DNA of 64,000 bases from Phycisphaerales bacterium (GCA_028289195.1 JANQQR010000024.1:62001-126000); one strand, 5' to 3'; positions 31,709-41,211 are shown, numbered from the stretch's first letter. The notes: generated by a model not told the origin, from the sequence alone. Program-made: numbers and translations.

Positions 31709-33188
31709 CGTCCGGCTCCAGCGGGAGCTGCGCCTCGCCGCTGTCCCGGACCACGATCTCCGGCTCAGGCGCCGAAGCGTCGGGCCCGGCCTGCACATCC
31801 CCGGCGAGGCGACGGGGCGACCCGTCGATCTGCGAGAGGCTGTCGAGCTGTTTGGTGCTCCCGGCGCCCTTCTCCTCGAACTTCTTCAGCGTCGGCATCA
31901 GGCGGCTGTCCACGCTCCCCACGAAGTCGTTGTACTTCCGCTGCGCCGTCTCGAGGGCCTTGCCGACGCCGGACGCGTGACCCAATGCCACGGCGGCGCG
32001 CTCGTGGAGTTCCTTGCCGAGCTCGAACAGCTCGGCCGCGCTCTCGCTCAGGCTCTTCTCCCGCCAGCCCACCGCCACCGCCCGCAGCAGCCCGATCAGC
32101 GTGCTCGGGCTCGCCAGGATCACGCCGTCCTGGGCCGCCAGGTCCAGCAACCGTTCCTCGCGCTCGAGCGCCGCGTCGATGAACTGATCCCCCGGGATGA
32201 ACATCACCACGAAGTCGAAGCCGCCGTCCACCTGGCTCCAGTAGTTCTTCCCCGCCAGCGCCTTTGCCTGCTCGCGCACGTGGCGAGCGAACCGGTCGAG
32301 GTTGGCGGTGCGCGACTCCTCGTCGTCCGACTCGATCGCGTCGAGATACGCCTCGATGTTGGTCTTGGCGTCCACCGCGATCGCCCGCCCGTTGGGCAGC
32401 TTCACGACCATGTCGGGGCGCAGCAGGCGCCCCTCGCTGTCGCGGCTGCTGGCCTGCGTGCTGAAGTCGCAGTAGCTGGTCATCCCCGCGAGCTCCGCCA
32501 CGCGCTGCAGCTGGATCTCCCCGTACTGCCCCCGCACCTGCGGCTTGCGCAGCGCCTTGACCAGGTCGCCCGTCTTGTCGCGCAGCTCGGCGTGGCTCAC
32601 CGAGATGTGCCCGATCTGCTCGGTCAGCTTCGCGTAGGCCTCAAGGCGCTGGCGCTCGAGCTGGGCGATCTTCTCGTCCGCCTTCTTGAGCGTCTCGGCG
32701 ATCGGCGTGACGTGCTGCTTGATCTCGCTCGACGATTTCTCGCGCGACTGCTCGAAGGTCTGCGCCGCCCGCTTGAGGAACTCGTCGTGCGACGAGGCCA
32801 GCGCCCGGCGCGCAGACGCGTCGAACGTCTCGTGCAGGTTCTTCTTGAACTCTTCCAGCTGCTCGCGCTCGGTCCTGCGCAGCTCGTCGAAGTGCTCCTG
32901 CACGTCCGACAGGCGCTGCTCGCCCGCCCGCTTGATCTCCTGCAGCGAGGTGCTCAGCCGCGCGTTCTCGCTCTCGAGTTCGCCCGCCCGCGAGCCCAGA
33001 AGCTCAATCTTCGATTCGAGTTCGTCCTGGGCGTCGCGCAGCTCCTGGGCGCTCGCCCGCGCCGCCGCGGCCTCCGCCTCCAGTCGCACCGCTTCTGCGC
33101 GTGTCCCTGAGGCGCCCCGGACCACGAGCGCCAGCACCACCCCCAGGGCAACAGCCGCCACGCACGCCACGATGAACGCCACCAGCAT
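31701..33188 (-). CDS. rmuC: RmuC family DNA recombination protein
   Basis: A 495-residue RmuC. One N-terminal membrane helix (MLVAFIVACVAAVALGVVLALVV) is followed by a coiled coil to about residue 200 (RLEAEAAAARASAQELRDAQDELES and so on), then the RmuC nuclease-like core with the family signatures VRGQYGEIQLQRVAELAGM, RPDMVVKLPNGRAIAVDAKTN and DFVVMFIPGDQF, and a coiled C-terminal region. The core has a PD-(D/E)XK-like fold; AVDAKTN is the D-x-K part. RmuC limits DNA inversions and rearrangements in E. coli. ATG 33188 lies six bases behind TACACT, so the mRNA is probably leaderless. Confidence 0.92.
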   Translation of the reverse strand: MLVAFIVACVAAVALGVVLALVVRGASGTRAEAVRLEAEAAAARASAQELRDAQDELESKIELLGSRAGELESENARLSTSLQEIKRAGEQRLSDVQEHFDELRRTEREQLEEFKKNLHETFDASARRALASSHDEFLKRAAQTFEQSREKSSSEIKQHVTPIAETLKKADEKIAQLERQRLEAYAKLTEQIGHISVSHAELRDKTGDLVKALRKPQVRGQYGEIQLQRVAELAGMTSYCDFSTQASSRDSEGRLLRPDMVVKLPNGRAIAVDAKTNIEAYLDAIESDDEESRTANLDRFARHVREQAKALAGKNYWSQVDGGFDFVVMFIPGDQFIDAALEREERLLDLAAQDGVILASPSTLIGLLRAVAVGWREKSLSESAAELFELGKELHERAAVALGHASGVGKALETAQRKYNDFVGSVDSRLMPTLKKFEEKGAGSTKQLDSLSQIDGSPRRLAGDVQAGPDASAPEPEIVVRDSGEAQLPLEPDAS

Positions 33189-33194
33189 GAACCG

Positions 33195-33200
33195 AGTGTA
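33195..33200 (-). promoter_or_regulatory. -10 box (TACACT) of leaderless rmuC
   Basis: On the minus strand TACACT is six bases before ATG 33188; it lies five bases outside the 3' end of the M16-like gene. Confidence 0.5.
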
Positions 33201-33209
33201 CCCGGCGCC

Positions 33210-36128
33210 CTAGCGGCGCGGCGTGTTCACGCGGATCTCCTGCTGGGCATCGGGCGCCTCGGGCGCCTCGGGCTTCACGATGAACCGCCACCGATCGTCG
33301 ATGCCCGCGCCCACCGTCGCGAACGACGACTGCACCTGCAGCGACGTCACCCGGCGCAGCTCGCCCGGCTCATCGAGGATCCACTCCGGCTCGCGACCGC
33401 GGTACTCCAGCTGCGCCATAGCCGAGGCCCAGAACTTGGGGTCTTCGAGCCGGGCGGTGTGCTCGGCCTCGAGTTGGGAACGGGCGTAGTCGAGCTCCTC
33501 CTCGCTGACGCCGAGCTTCGCGAGGCGAGCGAACGCGCCCTCGAACCTCCCCGCCAGGTCGCCCGCCGAATCCTCGTCGGTGATGCCCACGGCGAAGATC
33601 AGCCCGGACTGTCTGTACGCCACCCCCGGGTAGTGGCGCACGCCGATGCTCGAGGCCAGGCGGTTCCGCTGCATGGCCTCGACCGTCAGCCGATTGGCGA
33701 GCACGCGGGCCGCGAGGTCCAGCCTCCGGCGCGTGCGCTCGTCTCCCGGCTCCGAGCCGCGGGCGGCCACGAGCACGCCCGTCGCGGGGTTCGGTGTCGG
33801 TGTCGAGATCGTCAGCTCGAAGCCCGGGAGCGCCGGCTCGCTGGCGCGCATCTTGGCGAACGACGCCGGGCCGACCCGATCCCGAGGGGCCAGCGACCCG
33901 AGGTAGATCCTCGCCAGCTCGAGCGCCTCTTCGCGTGAGACGTCGCCCGCGATCGCGACCTCGATCGGGTTCTCGCTCACCAGGCGCCCCAGCCATTGCT
34001 GCGCGCCGTCGCGCGTCGCCCGCTTGATCGACTCTGCCCGAAGCAGACCGCGCCGCACGTCGTCCTGGGGCTCGACGAAGTCGTTGACCACGTCGTTGAG
34101 GAAGTGCGGTGCCGAGCGGGTGCGCGCCTCGATCGTCCGCGATTCGCGCCAGACCCACCCCTCGAACACCTGTTCCTCGATCACCGGATCGTCGAGCACG
34201 ACGTGGGACAGTTGCATCAGTGTCTCGAGTTCGTCGCGCTGGCAGGACGCCGAGAACACCAGCCGGTCGTCTTCCACATAGGCCTGACGCTGGATCGTCG
34301 TCGCGGCGAGCGCATCGCGCAGGTCCGCCACGCTGCGCGCCGGCGACGCCGGCTCCAGCCAGATCCGGCTCGACGCGGCGCTCAGCCCCGCTGTCTCGGC
34401 CGATTCCTCGATCCGGCCGCCGGCGATCGTGATCGTCATCGCGACCTGCGAGGTCTCGCTGGGCACCGTCCGAACGTGCACGCGCACGCCAGATGAGAGC
34501 CACGCCGAAGCAACGCCGCTCCGCGGGTGCAGCTCGATCTCGTCGATCGATCCTGCATCGGGTGCGTCGTCCAGGAGCGCCGTCGCGACCTCTTCACGCC
34601 TGGGCACCACCGCGTGCGCCGGGGCGACGTCCGCCGCGACCGTGCGCGCCAGACGAGCCACTTCTTCGGTGTCCGGGATCTGTGGCATGCTGCCCGGCAG
34701 CAGCACAAGCGTGGTCAGCCGGGACGGCTCGAACATCCGCTCGGCGATCGCGTTCACCTCGTCGAGGGTCAGCTGCGGGGTCAGCTCGCGCGCCAGCTCG
34801 GCGCTCGCCTCGGCGGACATCACGACGTCGCCGCGTGTGTAGCGCTCCCCGAGCGCGAACGCGAGCTGGGCGGAGGTCATGTCGCCCGAGTCGCGCACCT
34901 CGGATTCCCGCGTCGTCACGACCTCGGTGCGTGCCGCCTCGAGCTCGTGCTCCATCAGGCCGTCCCTCGCGATCGCGCCCGCGGACGCGACGACGAGCTC
35001 GACCAGCTGATCCCATGCCCCGGATTCGCCCGACGCGTTGACCAGCGCCACGTCCATCGGGCCAGTCATGCGCCCGGTCCAGACCTCGACGTTTGTGTCG
35101 CCGACCGGCCGCCCGTCCAGGAAGGCACGGACGCGGTTCTGCAGAGCTCGCGCGACGAGGCGCTCGCCGAGGCGGCGCCGGTAGTCTCCGATCGTTGTTT
35201 GGGCGCCGCCGGCGCTTGAGATCCCGAACAGCTCCACGACCGCGAGCACCAGTTGCTGGTCCGTCGCCACGATCGACTCGGGCATCTCGCGAGGGATCTC
35301 GGGCGGCCCCTTCGGGGCCCGCGCCTCTCCCGGATCGAGATCCGAGAGCTCGGCTTCGACGAGCCGCTCCACCGCGATGGGGCGCGCGTCACCGACGATC
35401 ACGAGCGTCATCGACGATGCGCCGTACGCCCGGTCGTGGAACGCGCGCAGCTCGCCCGGGTTGAGCGTGCAGATGGCTTCTTCCATCGCGAACGGCATGT
35501 GACGCCCGATCGTCGTGCCATCGAGCATCCGGGGCAGGATCAACCTGCGCAGGCGGGTCCCCAGATCCTCGCGGGCCCGTTCTTCATCGAGCACGACCGG
35601 CGTCGACGCCATGACGAGCTCGTCGGTCAGGCCGCCGCCCCGGGCGATGTCGGCGAGGAACCGAAGCCCTGTGGTAATCGTCGCGTCGTTCGACAGCGGC
35701 AACGCGACGGTGAACGAGGCCCGCTCGAAGTCGACCTCCACCGGGTGGCGACCCCACTCCGCGGGTGCGACGGCGCCCGGCAGGTCCGCCAGAGCACGCC
35801 CCGCGTCGCGCTGCAGCGACGAAGCAAAGAGCAGCTTCCCGACCATCAGCGCCGCGCCCTGCTCGCCCTCGAGCTCCTCGAGCGACCCCGCGTCCGCGTA
35901 CAGGCGCATCGCCACCTGCCCCGGGGGGTTCGAGTGGGGCATGAACACGTAGCGCAACCCGTTGTCGAGTTCCCCGATCGTGAGCGTCGGGTCCTGCGGC
36001 AGCGCCTCGCCGGGCTCACGCTCGCCGGCCGCTCCCGGCGCAGCGGCAGCACCGACGACCAGAGCGGTCGCGAGCACCCGCCTACCGGCGAGCGCCAGAC
36101 GGGATGTGAACGTCCGGTATGCAGCCAT
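33210..36128 (-). CDS. M16-family peptidase homologue without the zinc motif, exported
   Basis: A 972-residue protein with a signal peptide (to about residue 34) and two M16 (insulinase/pitrilysin) halves: the first from IGELDNGLRYVFMPHSNPPGQVAMRLYADAGS onward, the second from about 490 (WLSSGVRVHVRTVPSETSQVAMTITIAGG). In active enzymes the first half has HxxEH. Here the aligned residues are GAALMVGKLLF at 91-101, giving Leu94, Gly97 and Lys98 in place of His, Glu and His, and the second half has ETAGLSAASSRIW. The inter-domain and late segments (MTLVIVGDA, EVAIAGDVSREEAL) are well kept, so the fold should be intact. It may act as a non-catalytic partner or scaffold in the periplasm. An active partner is not in the window. 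Confidence 0.85.
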   Translation of the reverse strand: MAAYRTFTSRLALAGRRVLATALVVGAAAAPGAAGEREPGEALPQDPTLTIGELDNGLRYVFMPHSNPPGQVAMRLYADAGSLEELEGEQGAALMVGKLLFASSLQRDAGRALADLPGAVAPAEWGRHPVEVDFERASFTVALPLSNDATITTGLRFLADIARGGGLTDELVMASTPVVLDEERAREDLGTRLRRLILPRMLDGTTIGRHMPFAMEEAICTLNPGELRAFHDRAYGASSMTLVIVGDARPIAVERLVEAELSDLDPGEARAPKGPPEIPREMPESIVATDQQLVLAVVELFGISSAGGAQTTIGDYRRRLGERLVARALQNRVRAFLDGRPVGDTNVEVWTGRMTGPMDVALVNASGESGAWDQLVELVVASAGAIARDGLMEHELEAARTEVVTTRESEVRDSGDMTSAQLAFALGERYTRGDVVMSAEASAELARELTPQLTLDEVNAIAERMFEPSRLTTLVLLPGSMPQIPDTEEVARLARTVAADVAPAHAVVPRREEVATALLDDAPDAGSIDEIELHPRSGVASAWLSSGVRVHVRTVPSETSQVAMTITIAGGRIEESAETAGLSAASSRIWLEPASPARSVADLRDALAATTIQRQAYVEDDRLVFSASCQRDELETLMQLSHVVLDDPVIEEQVFEGWVWRESRTIEARTRSAPHFLNDVVNDFVEPQDDVRRGLLRAESIKRATRDGAQQWLGRLVSENPIEVAIAGDVSREEALELARIYLGSLAPRDRVGPASFAKMRASEPALPGFELTISTPTPNPATGVLVAARGSEPGDERTRRRLDLAARVLANRLTVEAMQRNRLASSIGVRHYPGVAYRQSGLIFAVGITDEDSAGDLAGRFEGAFARLAKLGVSEEELDYARSQLEAEHTARLEDPKFWASAMAQLEYRGREPEWILDEPGELRRVTSLQVQSSFATVGAGIDDRWRFIVKPEAPEAPDAQQEIRVNTPRR

Positions 36129-36233
36129 GTGCGCCCGTATTCAGAGTACCGCCCCGGGCCCGCGCAGTTGCCCGGGGCCGGGATCCCCCACATGGCGCTC
36201 GGGCCACACGCTTCCCCGCTCGCATGCCGGGGC

Positions 36234-36239
36234 TAGGCT
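36234..36239 (+). promoter_or_regulatory. -10 box (TAGGCT) of leaderless membrane-protein gene
   Basis: TAGGCT is six bases before ATG 36246, with no ribosome site. Confidence 0.5.
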
Positions 36240-36245
36240 CCACCC

Positions 36246-37070
36246 ATGCACACCGACGCAGGCCCGTCCGATCACATCCCCGGCACCGAACAGCCGGGCG
36301 CCGACCTCGCCGGCTACAGCCTCACCGCCATCCTGGCGTTCGCGTTCTCCCTCATGAGCCTGGCGATCTGCCTCGGCGCCACGCTGGTGGGCGCGTTCGT
36401 CACGCCCGCGGCGCTCGTTGTCATCCTCGGCCTGCCGCTGCTCGGCCTGGCCGCGGCCGTGCTCGGCGCCGCGGCTGCTTCGTCGATCAAGCGCAGCCCG
36501 CTTCCGATCGGCGGGCGCCGGCTCGCGGTCTTCGCGCTGTTCGTCGGTCTCGGCTCGGCGATCATCCAGGGCTCGTTCGCCGTCTCCGCCGTGGCCTCGT
36601 TCTGGTCGATCAAGACGGTGCTCGCCCCACGCATCGAGCCGCTGTTCGAACAGGGTGTCAACGCCGATGACGCCGGACCCATGCGCGCGGCCCTCAGCCA
36701 GGGCGCCGGCGTGCGAGCGCCCGACGGACGCGTCGCGTCGTTCTTCGGCGCGCTCGAGGGCGAACTCGGCGCGTTCGAACAGGCTGGAGTCGGCGTGGAC
36801 ATCTTCTTCGACCTGCGCTCGCGCGTCGGGGCCGCGCCGCCCACGCAGGCCCAGCCGCCCCTGAACCAGCCCAAGCCGCTGGGCCTGACCTTCGCGAACC
36901 AGCGAGTCACGTCCTACTTCTTCCTCGATCAGGACGCGCTCTCGCGCGGGGATGTGGTCGTCGACGACATCCTCGTGTTCCTCGCCGACGGTCGGGCGCT
37001 GGCGCTGACGACGGGCGGCGACGCAGAAAAGCTCGCCACGTTCCTCGGCACGCAGCTTGCCAACCCCTGA
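36246..37070 (+). CDS. Membrane protein with two to three helices and a cytoplasmic or periplasmic domain
   Basis: A 274-residue protein. Residues 20-75 contain two or three hydrophobic helices (YSLTAILAFAFSLMSLAICLGATLVGAFVTPAALVVILGLPLLGLAAAVLGA region), then IKRSPLPIGGRRLAVFALFVGLGSAIIQGS, a pattern like DUF4190-type proteins, which are short membrane proteins with conserved GxxxG helices. From about 125 a soluble domain follows with a proline-rich stretch (PPTQAQPPLNQPKP) and an alpha/beta end. It is divergent from the M16-like gene and converges on the LptF-like gene. No function can be assigned. Confidence 0.72.
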   Translation: MHTDAGPSDHIPGTEQPGADLAGYSLTAILAFAFSLMSLAICLGATLVGAFVTPAALVVILGLPLLGLAAAVLGAAAASSIKRSPLPIGGRRLAVFALFVGLGSAIIQGSFAVSAVASFWSIKTVLAPRIEPLFEQGVNADDAGPMRAALSQGAGVRAPDGRVASFFGALEGELGAFEQAGVGVDIFFDLRSRVGAAPPTQAQPPLNQPKPLGLTFANQRVTSYFFLDQDALSRGDVVVDDILVFLADGRALALTTGGDAEKLATFLGTQLANP

Positions 37071-37079
37071 CCCCGCGCC

Positions 37080-38210
37080 CTAGGAGCGCATGCTGCTGAG
37101 CACCGCGAGCGCGACCCCCAGCACGAGCAGCGCTGGAAGGAACGCGCTGATCCACGCGGGAAGCCCCGGCAGGCTCACGTTCGACGCCATCGCCGAACAG
37201 GCGAACCCCAGCAGGCCGATGGGCGCGGCACGCAGGCACACCGCGAGCATCGGGCGCGGCATGCGCTGAAGGAACACGCTCATCGTCGCCACGAGCGTCA
37301 CGACGTTGATGAACCACGTCGAGTACCGGGCCCACCGGAACCGAGCGACGCGATCGCTCGCCCGCTCGTCCAGCGTGCCCGCTTCGAGCATCGACCCGAG
37401 CTCGCGCAGCGAGAGGTTGCGCGCAAAGCCCTCAAGAAAACGCACCTTCAGCTGCTGCGGATCAAGGCTCGTCGGGATCCGGTCCACCGGCGTGGACGGC
37501 GCCGCGACGTCCCTCGGGCCGCCCTCCGAATGCTCGCGCGCCAGCCCTCCTTCCAGCGCCCATCCGTCCGTGTCCCACGCGGCGCGCGGCGCCGAGATCG
37601 TCCTGGCGAGCGAGCCCGACGCCCGCCGCTCCCACACCGTGACACCTTCCATCACCCCGGCTTCGGCGTCGAAGCTCGCGGCATACCACAGGCGTCCCTC
37701 GCGATCGGGCGCCAGCTTCACGCTGAACGCCTCGATGCTGCTCCGCCCGCTGTCGGCGTGATCGCGCTGGAGGAGGTGCGCGACCCGCGGGATCCAGAAC
37801 TCCTGCATGCCCGCCTGCACCCCGACCATCAGCGCGCCGAGCACGAGGAAGGGCCGGGCGATGCGCGCCATGCTCTGCCCGCTGGCCAGGATCGCCACGA
37901 CCTCGCGATGGTGGACCAGCTGCGTGGCGGTGAATCCGGCGGCCGCGACGAGCACAAGACCGTTGAGATAGACGAAAAGCTGCAGCAGGCGCGGGCCCCA
38001 GATATCGACGATGACCAGCACCGTGAGCAGCGCGTGGTTGAGGGCCGACGGGTCGGTCCCCGCTTCCTCGCTCAGGCGCGCCGCCTGGCGGCTGAAGCGT
38101 CCCAGATTGATCAGCACGTCAACCGTGACGACGAACGTCGACAGGATCACCAGCAGCGTCGCGATGTTGATCAGATAGAGCCTGAAGATGTACCTGCTCA
38201 GGATGTTCAA
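37080..38210 (-). CDS. LptF/LptG-family permease, first copy
   Basis: About 376 residues from the likely TTG start at 38210. NILSRYIFRLYLINIATLLVILSTFVVTVDVL is the characteristic first helix of YjgP/YjgQ (LptF/LptG) proteins; further helices lie at about 75-100 and 110-135, a periplasmic beta-jellyroll at 140-265, and three C-terminal helices (WFINVVTLVATMSVFLQRM and so on). LptF and LptG with the ATPase LptB drive lipopolysaccharide export. The gene directly follows the second copy; GAGGAG lies 12 bases before the TTG, and no ATG or GTG is near, so the exact start is uncertain. Roles as LptF or LptG cannot be told apart here. Confidence 0.82.
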   Translation of the reverse strand: MNILSRYIFRLYLINIATLLVILSTFVVTVDVLINLGRFSRQAARLSEEAGTDPSALNHALLTVLVIVDIWGPRLLQLFVYLNGLVLVAAAGFTATQLVHHREVVAILASGQSMARIARPFLVLGALMVGVQAGMQEFWIPRVAHLLQRDHADSGRSSIEAFSVKLAPDREGRLWYAASFDAEAGVMEGVTVWERRASGSLARTISAPRAAWDTDGWALEGGLAREHSEGGPRDVAAPSTPVDRIPTSLDPQQLKVRFLEGFARNLSLRELGSMLEAGTLDERASDRVARFRWARYSTWFINVVTLVATMSVFLQRMPRPMLAVCLRAAPIGLLGFACSAMASNVSLPGLPAWISAFLPALLVLGVALAVLSSMRS

Positions 38211-38230
38211 AGCCGGACGCAGCTCCTCGG

Positions 38231-39904
38231 TCAGTGCCTTCTGAGTTTGACGTATTCCGTTCCGGTGTAGCTGGCCAGCGCCAGCAGGCCGCCCCACAGC
38301 AGCGCAAGCCCCGGGTCGCCGTAGCGCTGTGCGAAGTCCTGCCCCGCGCCGATGGTGATCACGCAGGCAAGCGCAGGAAAGAAGCTCCACAGGTACACCG
38401 GCAGCGGCATCGCGTTCTTGCGGCGCATCGCGACGACCGCACCGGTCAGCACCGTCAGCAGGCTGGCCGCCGAGTACGCCGCACGCTCGTTCATCTTGCT
38501 CTTGATCTCGCGCCGGAGCTTCTCCGTCCTGCGCGCGAGCTTCTGGCTCGCCGCACGGATCTCGGCGTCCATCTCCGAGCCGGAGCCGGACGTCTCGGCC
38601 CTCGCGCGCGCGAGCAGCGTCTCAACGGGCGTCGGGCCGGGCGTGTCCGCAGCGCTACCGGCGATCGAGAGGCTCGCCACCGCCACCTCCGGGCGCGTCC
38701 GGGACCCGACCGGAGAGGTGTCGTCCACGGTGATCGCGTTTCGGAGCAGCAGCGACGCGCTCGCCGCCGGATCGGGAGACGTCCCTCCCGGCTGCATCGC
38801 CTCGAGATCGAGCCAGACGTCGTCTGAGGTCTGTGTGAACGACGAGAGGCCCGCCTGCGCCCTGACCACCGAGATCGGCCCGCCCTCGATGGGCGGCGTC
38901 AGGCGCCAGTCAGCGCCGATCCGCTCGAGCCCCGAGGCGCGCACGACGACGCGCTCTCCCCCCGGACGCGTGAATGCGCAGCTGCCCTCGGCACGCAGCC
39001 TCGCCCGCACACCTTCGATCAACGCGTGCTGGGCGAGCACGTGCGCCAGCGCCCGGCGCTGCTGTTCGATAGCCGGCATGAGGCGCGGCTCGTCGGACAG
39101 GCGCCGGAGCTCCGAGAAGCTCATGTACTTGGGGTCCTCGCGGAACGTCCGGGGCAGGGGGATCCGCTCGGTGAAGAAGCCCTGGTTCTCTATCGAGCGC
39201 CCCGGCCAGTTGCCCGCGACGTCGCGGAACTCCAGCTGCGCGGTCGTGATCGGCCCGTCGGGGCCCTCGTCGTCGAACAGCCACACGTTGACCCGGTCGG
39301 CAACGATGTACCCCTGCCGGCCCTCGGCCCCGTCGCCGGTCGCCAACGCGAGCACACCCTCAAGGTGGAACCTGTCGAACGCCGCGGCTCCGGGTCCGAC
39401 GATCGTCATCCGATCCGCGTGGATCAGCAGGGGCCCGAGTTCGATGCTCTCGCCCCGCTCGATCGTTCTCTGAAGCACGCCGGAGATGTCCCCGACGACG
39501 ATCGCCTCCATCTTGCGCAGAAACGCCGGGATCGCCCGGTCCGAGAGCCCGATGAGCACGACCAGCAGGCCCAGCCCGACCACGCCCGCCGGCACCAGAA
39601 GGGACCGATGGCTGATCCCGCCGGACATCGCCGCAGTCGCCTCGTTCTCGCCGGCGAACCTGTGGTAGGCGAGCGTTGCGCCGAATCCGCCCGCGAACGG
39701 GAGCGCGTACTGCAGCATGGGCACCGCCGCCAGCAGCATCACGAGCACCGCGCCCCACAGATCGATCGCTCCCTCGGCCAGGTGCTTCACCGAGGCACCG
39801 AACGCGATCACCACGACCAGCGCCAGGGCCGTCAGCCCGCCGAGGCGGAGCGTGTCGACCGCGAGCATCTGCCACAGGCGCCGGGGTGGTCGCGTCAGGA
39901 ACAC
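38231..39904 (-). CDS. LptF/LptG-family permease with enlarged periplasmic domain
   Basis: About 557 residues from GTG 39904. The N terminus (TRPPRRLWQMLAVDTLRLGGLTALALVVVIAF) and helices around 60-85 and 105-130 match LptF/G first halves. The periplasmic region from about 140 to 470 is far longer than the usual 150-200 residues, including a Ser/Pro/Thr-rich part. Helices LLTVLTGAVVA, LWSFFPALACVITI and ALLWGGLLALASY close it. Paired with the next gene it would give the LptF-LptG heterodimer of an LPS exporter. The start is poorly fixed: neither GTG 39904 nor ATG 39868 has a ribosome site. The long frame upstream is not credible as protein. Confidence 0.8.
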   Translation of the reverse strand: MFLTRPPRRLWQMLAVDTLRLGGLTALALVVVIAFGASVKHLAEGAIDLWGAVLVMLLAAVPMLQYALPFAGGFGATLAYHRFAGENEATAAMSGGISHRSLLVPAGVVGLGLLVVLIGLSDRAIPAFLRKMEAIVVGDISGVLQRTIERGESIELGPLLIHADRMTIVGPGAAAFDRFHLEGVLALATGDGAEGRQGYIVADRVNVWLFDDEGPDGPITTAQLEFRDVAGNWPGRSIENQGFFTERIPLPRTFREDPKYMSFSELRRLSDEPRLMPAIEQQRRALAHVLAQHALIEGVRARLRAEGSCAFTRPGGERVVVRASGLERIGADWRLTPPIEGGPISVVRAQAGLSSFTQTSDDVWLDLEAMQPGGTSPDPAASASLLLRNAITVDDTSPVGSRTRPEVAVASLSIAGSAADTPGPTPVETLLARARAETSGSGSEMDAEIRAASQKLARRTEKLRREIKSKMNERAAYSAASLLTVLTGAVVAMRRKNAMPLPVYLWSFFPALACVITIGAGQDFAQRYGDPGLALLWGGLLALASYTGTEYVKLRRH

Positions 39905-40132
39905 CGACGCATGGTCGGCGCTGGAGACTCTGCGGGCAAGCGGAGCCGCCCGGTTCTCGGACTCCTGTGCGTGGGAAGCCCGGCTCCCCCGACCGGCTAT
40001 AGCGGAATTGACGCCCGCGCCCGACCCGCACCGGGGGGGTGCCCCTGTTCGCGGCCAGCGGGAGCGTCGATAGATCCAACGACAGCCCGATGGCCCGAGG
40101 CGTTCTCGGTCCATCCCCGTGTGGAGCCATCG

Positions 40133-40576
40133 ATGCGCACCAACGCCCGCACAACTCCGACGCGCGCCTTCACGCTCCTCGAGTCGCTCGTTGCCGCGAG
40201 CCTCATCGGTGTCGTCGTGCTCGCGGTGGTCTCGGGCATCAGCGCTGCGCACACCGTGTCGTTCGACGGCCAGAAGCGGATCCTCGCCTCGATGGCCGCC
40301 GACGACCTCATGCTCGAGCTCGGCTCGCTCGACTACGGCGTGATCTGGTCCTACGACGGGTTCGACCAGCCCCCCGGGACCATGCAGTCTCTCGACGGCG
40401 AGGGCTACCCGTTCACGTTCAACGCTCTGGGACGATCCGTCATCGTGCGCGAGGTCGACGTCGTAGAGCCGGAGATCGGCGCGATCGTCAGGGGCATGGA
40501 GATCACCGTCACCGTCCGCGACGCGACAGTCGATCTGCTCACCGTCCAGACCTTCATCTCGGAGCCCGCTTCGTGA
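40133..40576 (+). CDS. Type II secretion / type IV pilus minor pseudopilin (GspI/PilV-like)
   Basis: A 147-residue prepilin-like protein. The leader MRTNARTTPTRA is followed by FTLLESLVAASLIGVVVLAVVSGI: prepilin peptidase would cut before Phe and methylate it, and Glu at position 5 of the mature protein is present. The residue before the cut is Ala instead of Gly, which is tolerated. A globular domain of about 100 residues follows (MAADDLMLELGSLDYGV, then MEITVTVRDATVDLLTVQTFI). Size and arrangement fit GspI-type tip subunits. GTGGAG before the ATG supports the start. Its TGA overlaps the next ATG by one base, so the cluster is an operon. Confidence 0.87.
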   Translation: MRTNARTTPTRAFTLLESLVAASLIGVVVLAVVSGISAAHTVSFDGQKRILASMAADDLMLELGSLDYGVIWSYDGFDQPPGTMQSLDGEGYPFTFNALGRSVIVREVDVVEPEIGAIVRGMEITVTVRDATVDLLTVQTFISEPAS

Positions 40577-41211
40577 TGCCCGCCCGACGCGCTCCATCCC
40601 GTTCCCGCCGGGCGCTCACGCTGCTCGAGCTGCTGCTCGCCGTCGCGATCACGACGATCGTCGGGCTCGCCATGGCCACCGCGATGACAGCCACGGCGCG
40701 CGGCATGACGACCGCCGGCGACGCCCGCAGCGCCGTCCAGCGCGCCCACGTCGCCTACGTCCGCCTCCGCAGCTACACGTCCCAGGCGCTCGCCCTGCTC
40801 CAGGCCGATCCCTCGCGGGGATTCGCCGTCTGGCTCCAGGACGACGTGCCCGCCAACAAGGTCAACCTCAGCGAGCTGCGCTGCTTCTGGTTCGACGCTA
40901 GCGCCGGAACGCTCTCTGTCGAGCTCATGGCGCTCCCGGACTCGTGGACTCCCGAGATGGTCGAGGCCCACGATATCGAACTCGATCCCGACGCCGATTT
41001 CCTCGCCGTGATGTTGGACCAGCGTGGCCTCGGCTACACCCAGACCGAGATCCTCACCGAGGGCCTCGACAACCTCGAGATCATCTTTGACGGCGATGAC
41101 CCCAAGCAGTCACGCCGCTTCCGCGTCGCGCTCACGATCGCCGCGACCGACTCAACCGAAAACCCCGTGCTGATGACGTTCGGGTTGGTGAATCACCAGC
41201 CCCCCCGATAA
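40576..41211 (+). CDS. Pseudopilin (GspJ-like)
   Basis: A 211-residue prepilin-like protein. MPARRAPSRSRRA precedes LTLLELLLAVAITTIVGLAMATAMT, with Glu5 of the mature form in place; the residue before the cut is Ala. The larger C-terminal domain (HVAYVRLRSYTSQALALLQADP, GLDNLEIIFDGDDPKQSRRFRVALTIAA) has the size and strand order of GspJ/PilW-type minor pseudopilins. Translation is coupled to the preceding gene through TGATG. In type II secretion GspI, J and K form the tip of the pseudopilus. No secretion ATPase or secretin is in the window. Confidence 0.85.
   Translation: MPARRAPSRSRRALTLLELLLAVAITTIVGLAMATAMTATARGMTTAGDARSAVQRAHVAYVRLRSYTSQALALLQADPSRGFAVWLQDDVPANKVNLSELRCFWFDASAGTLSVELMALPDSWTPEMVEAHDIELDPDADFLAVMLDQRGLGYTQTEILTEGLDNLEIIFDGDDPKQSRRFRVALTIAATDSTENPVLMTFGLVNHQPPR

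Noticed and set aside
39905..40597. Upstream extension of the second LptF/G-like frame to 788 residues
   Set aside because: The added part is antisense to the first pseudopilin and contains no LptF/G sequence; the conserved first helix begins near 39900.
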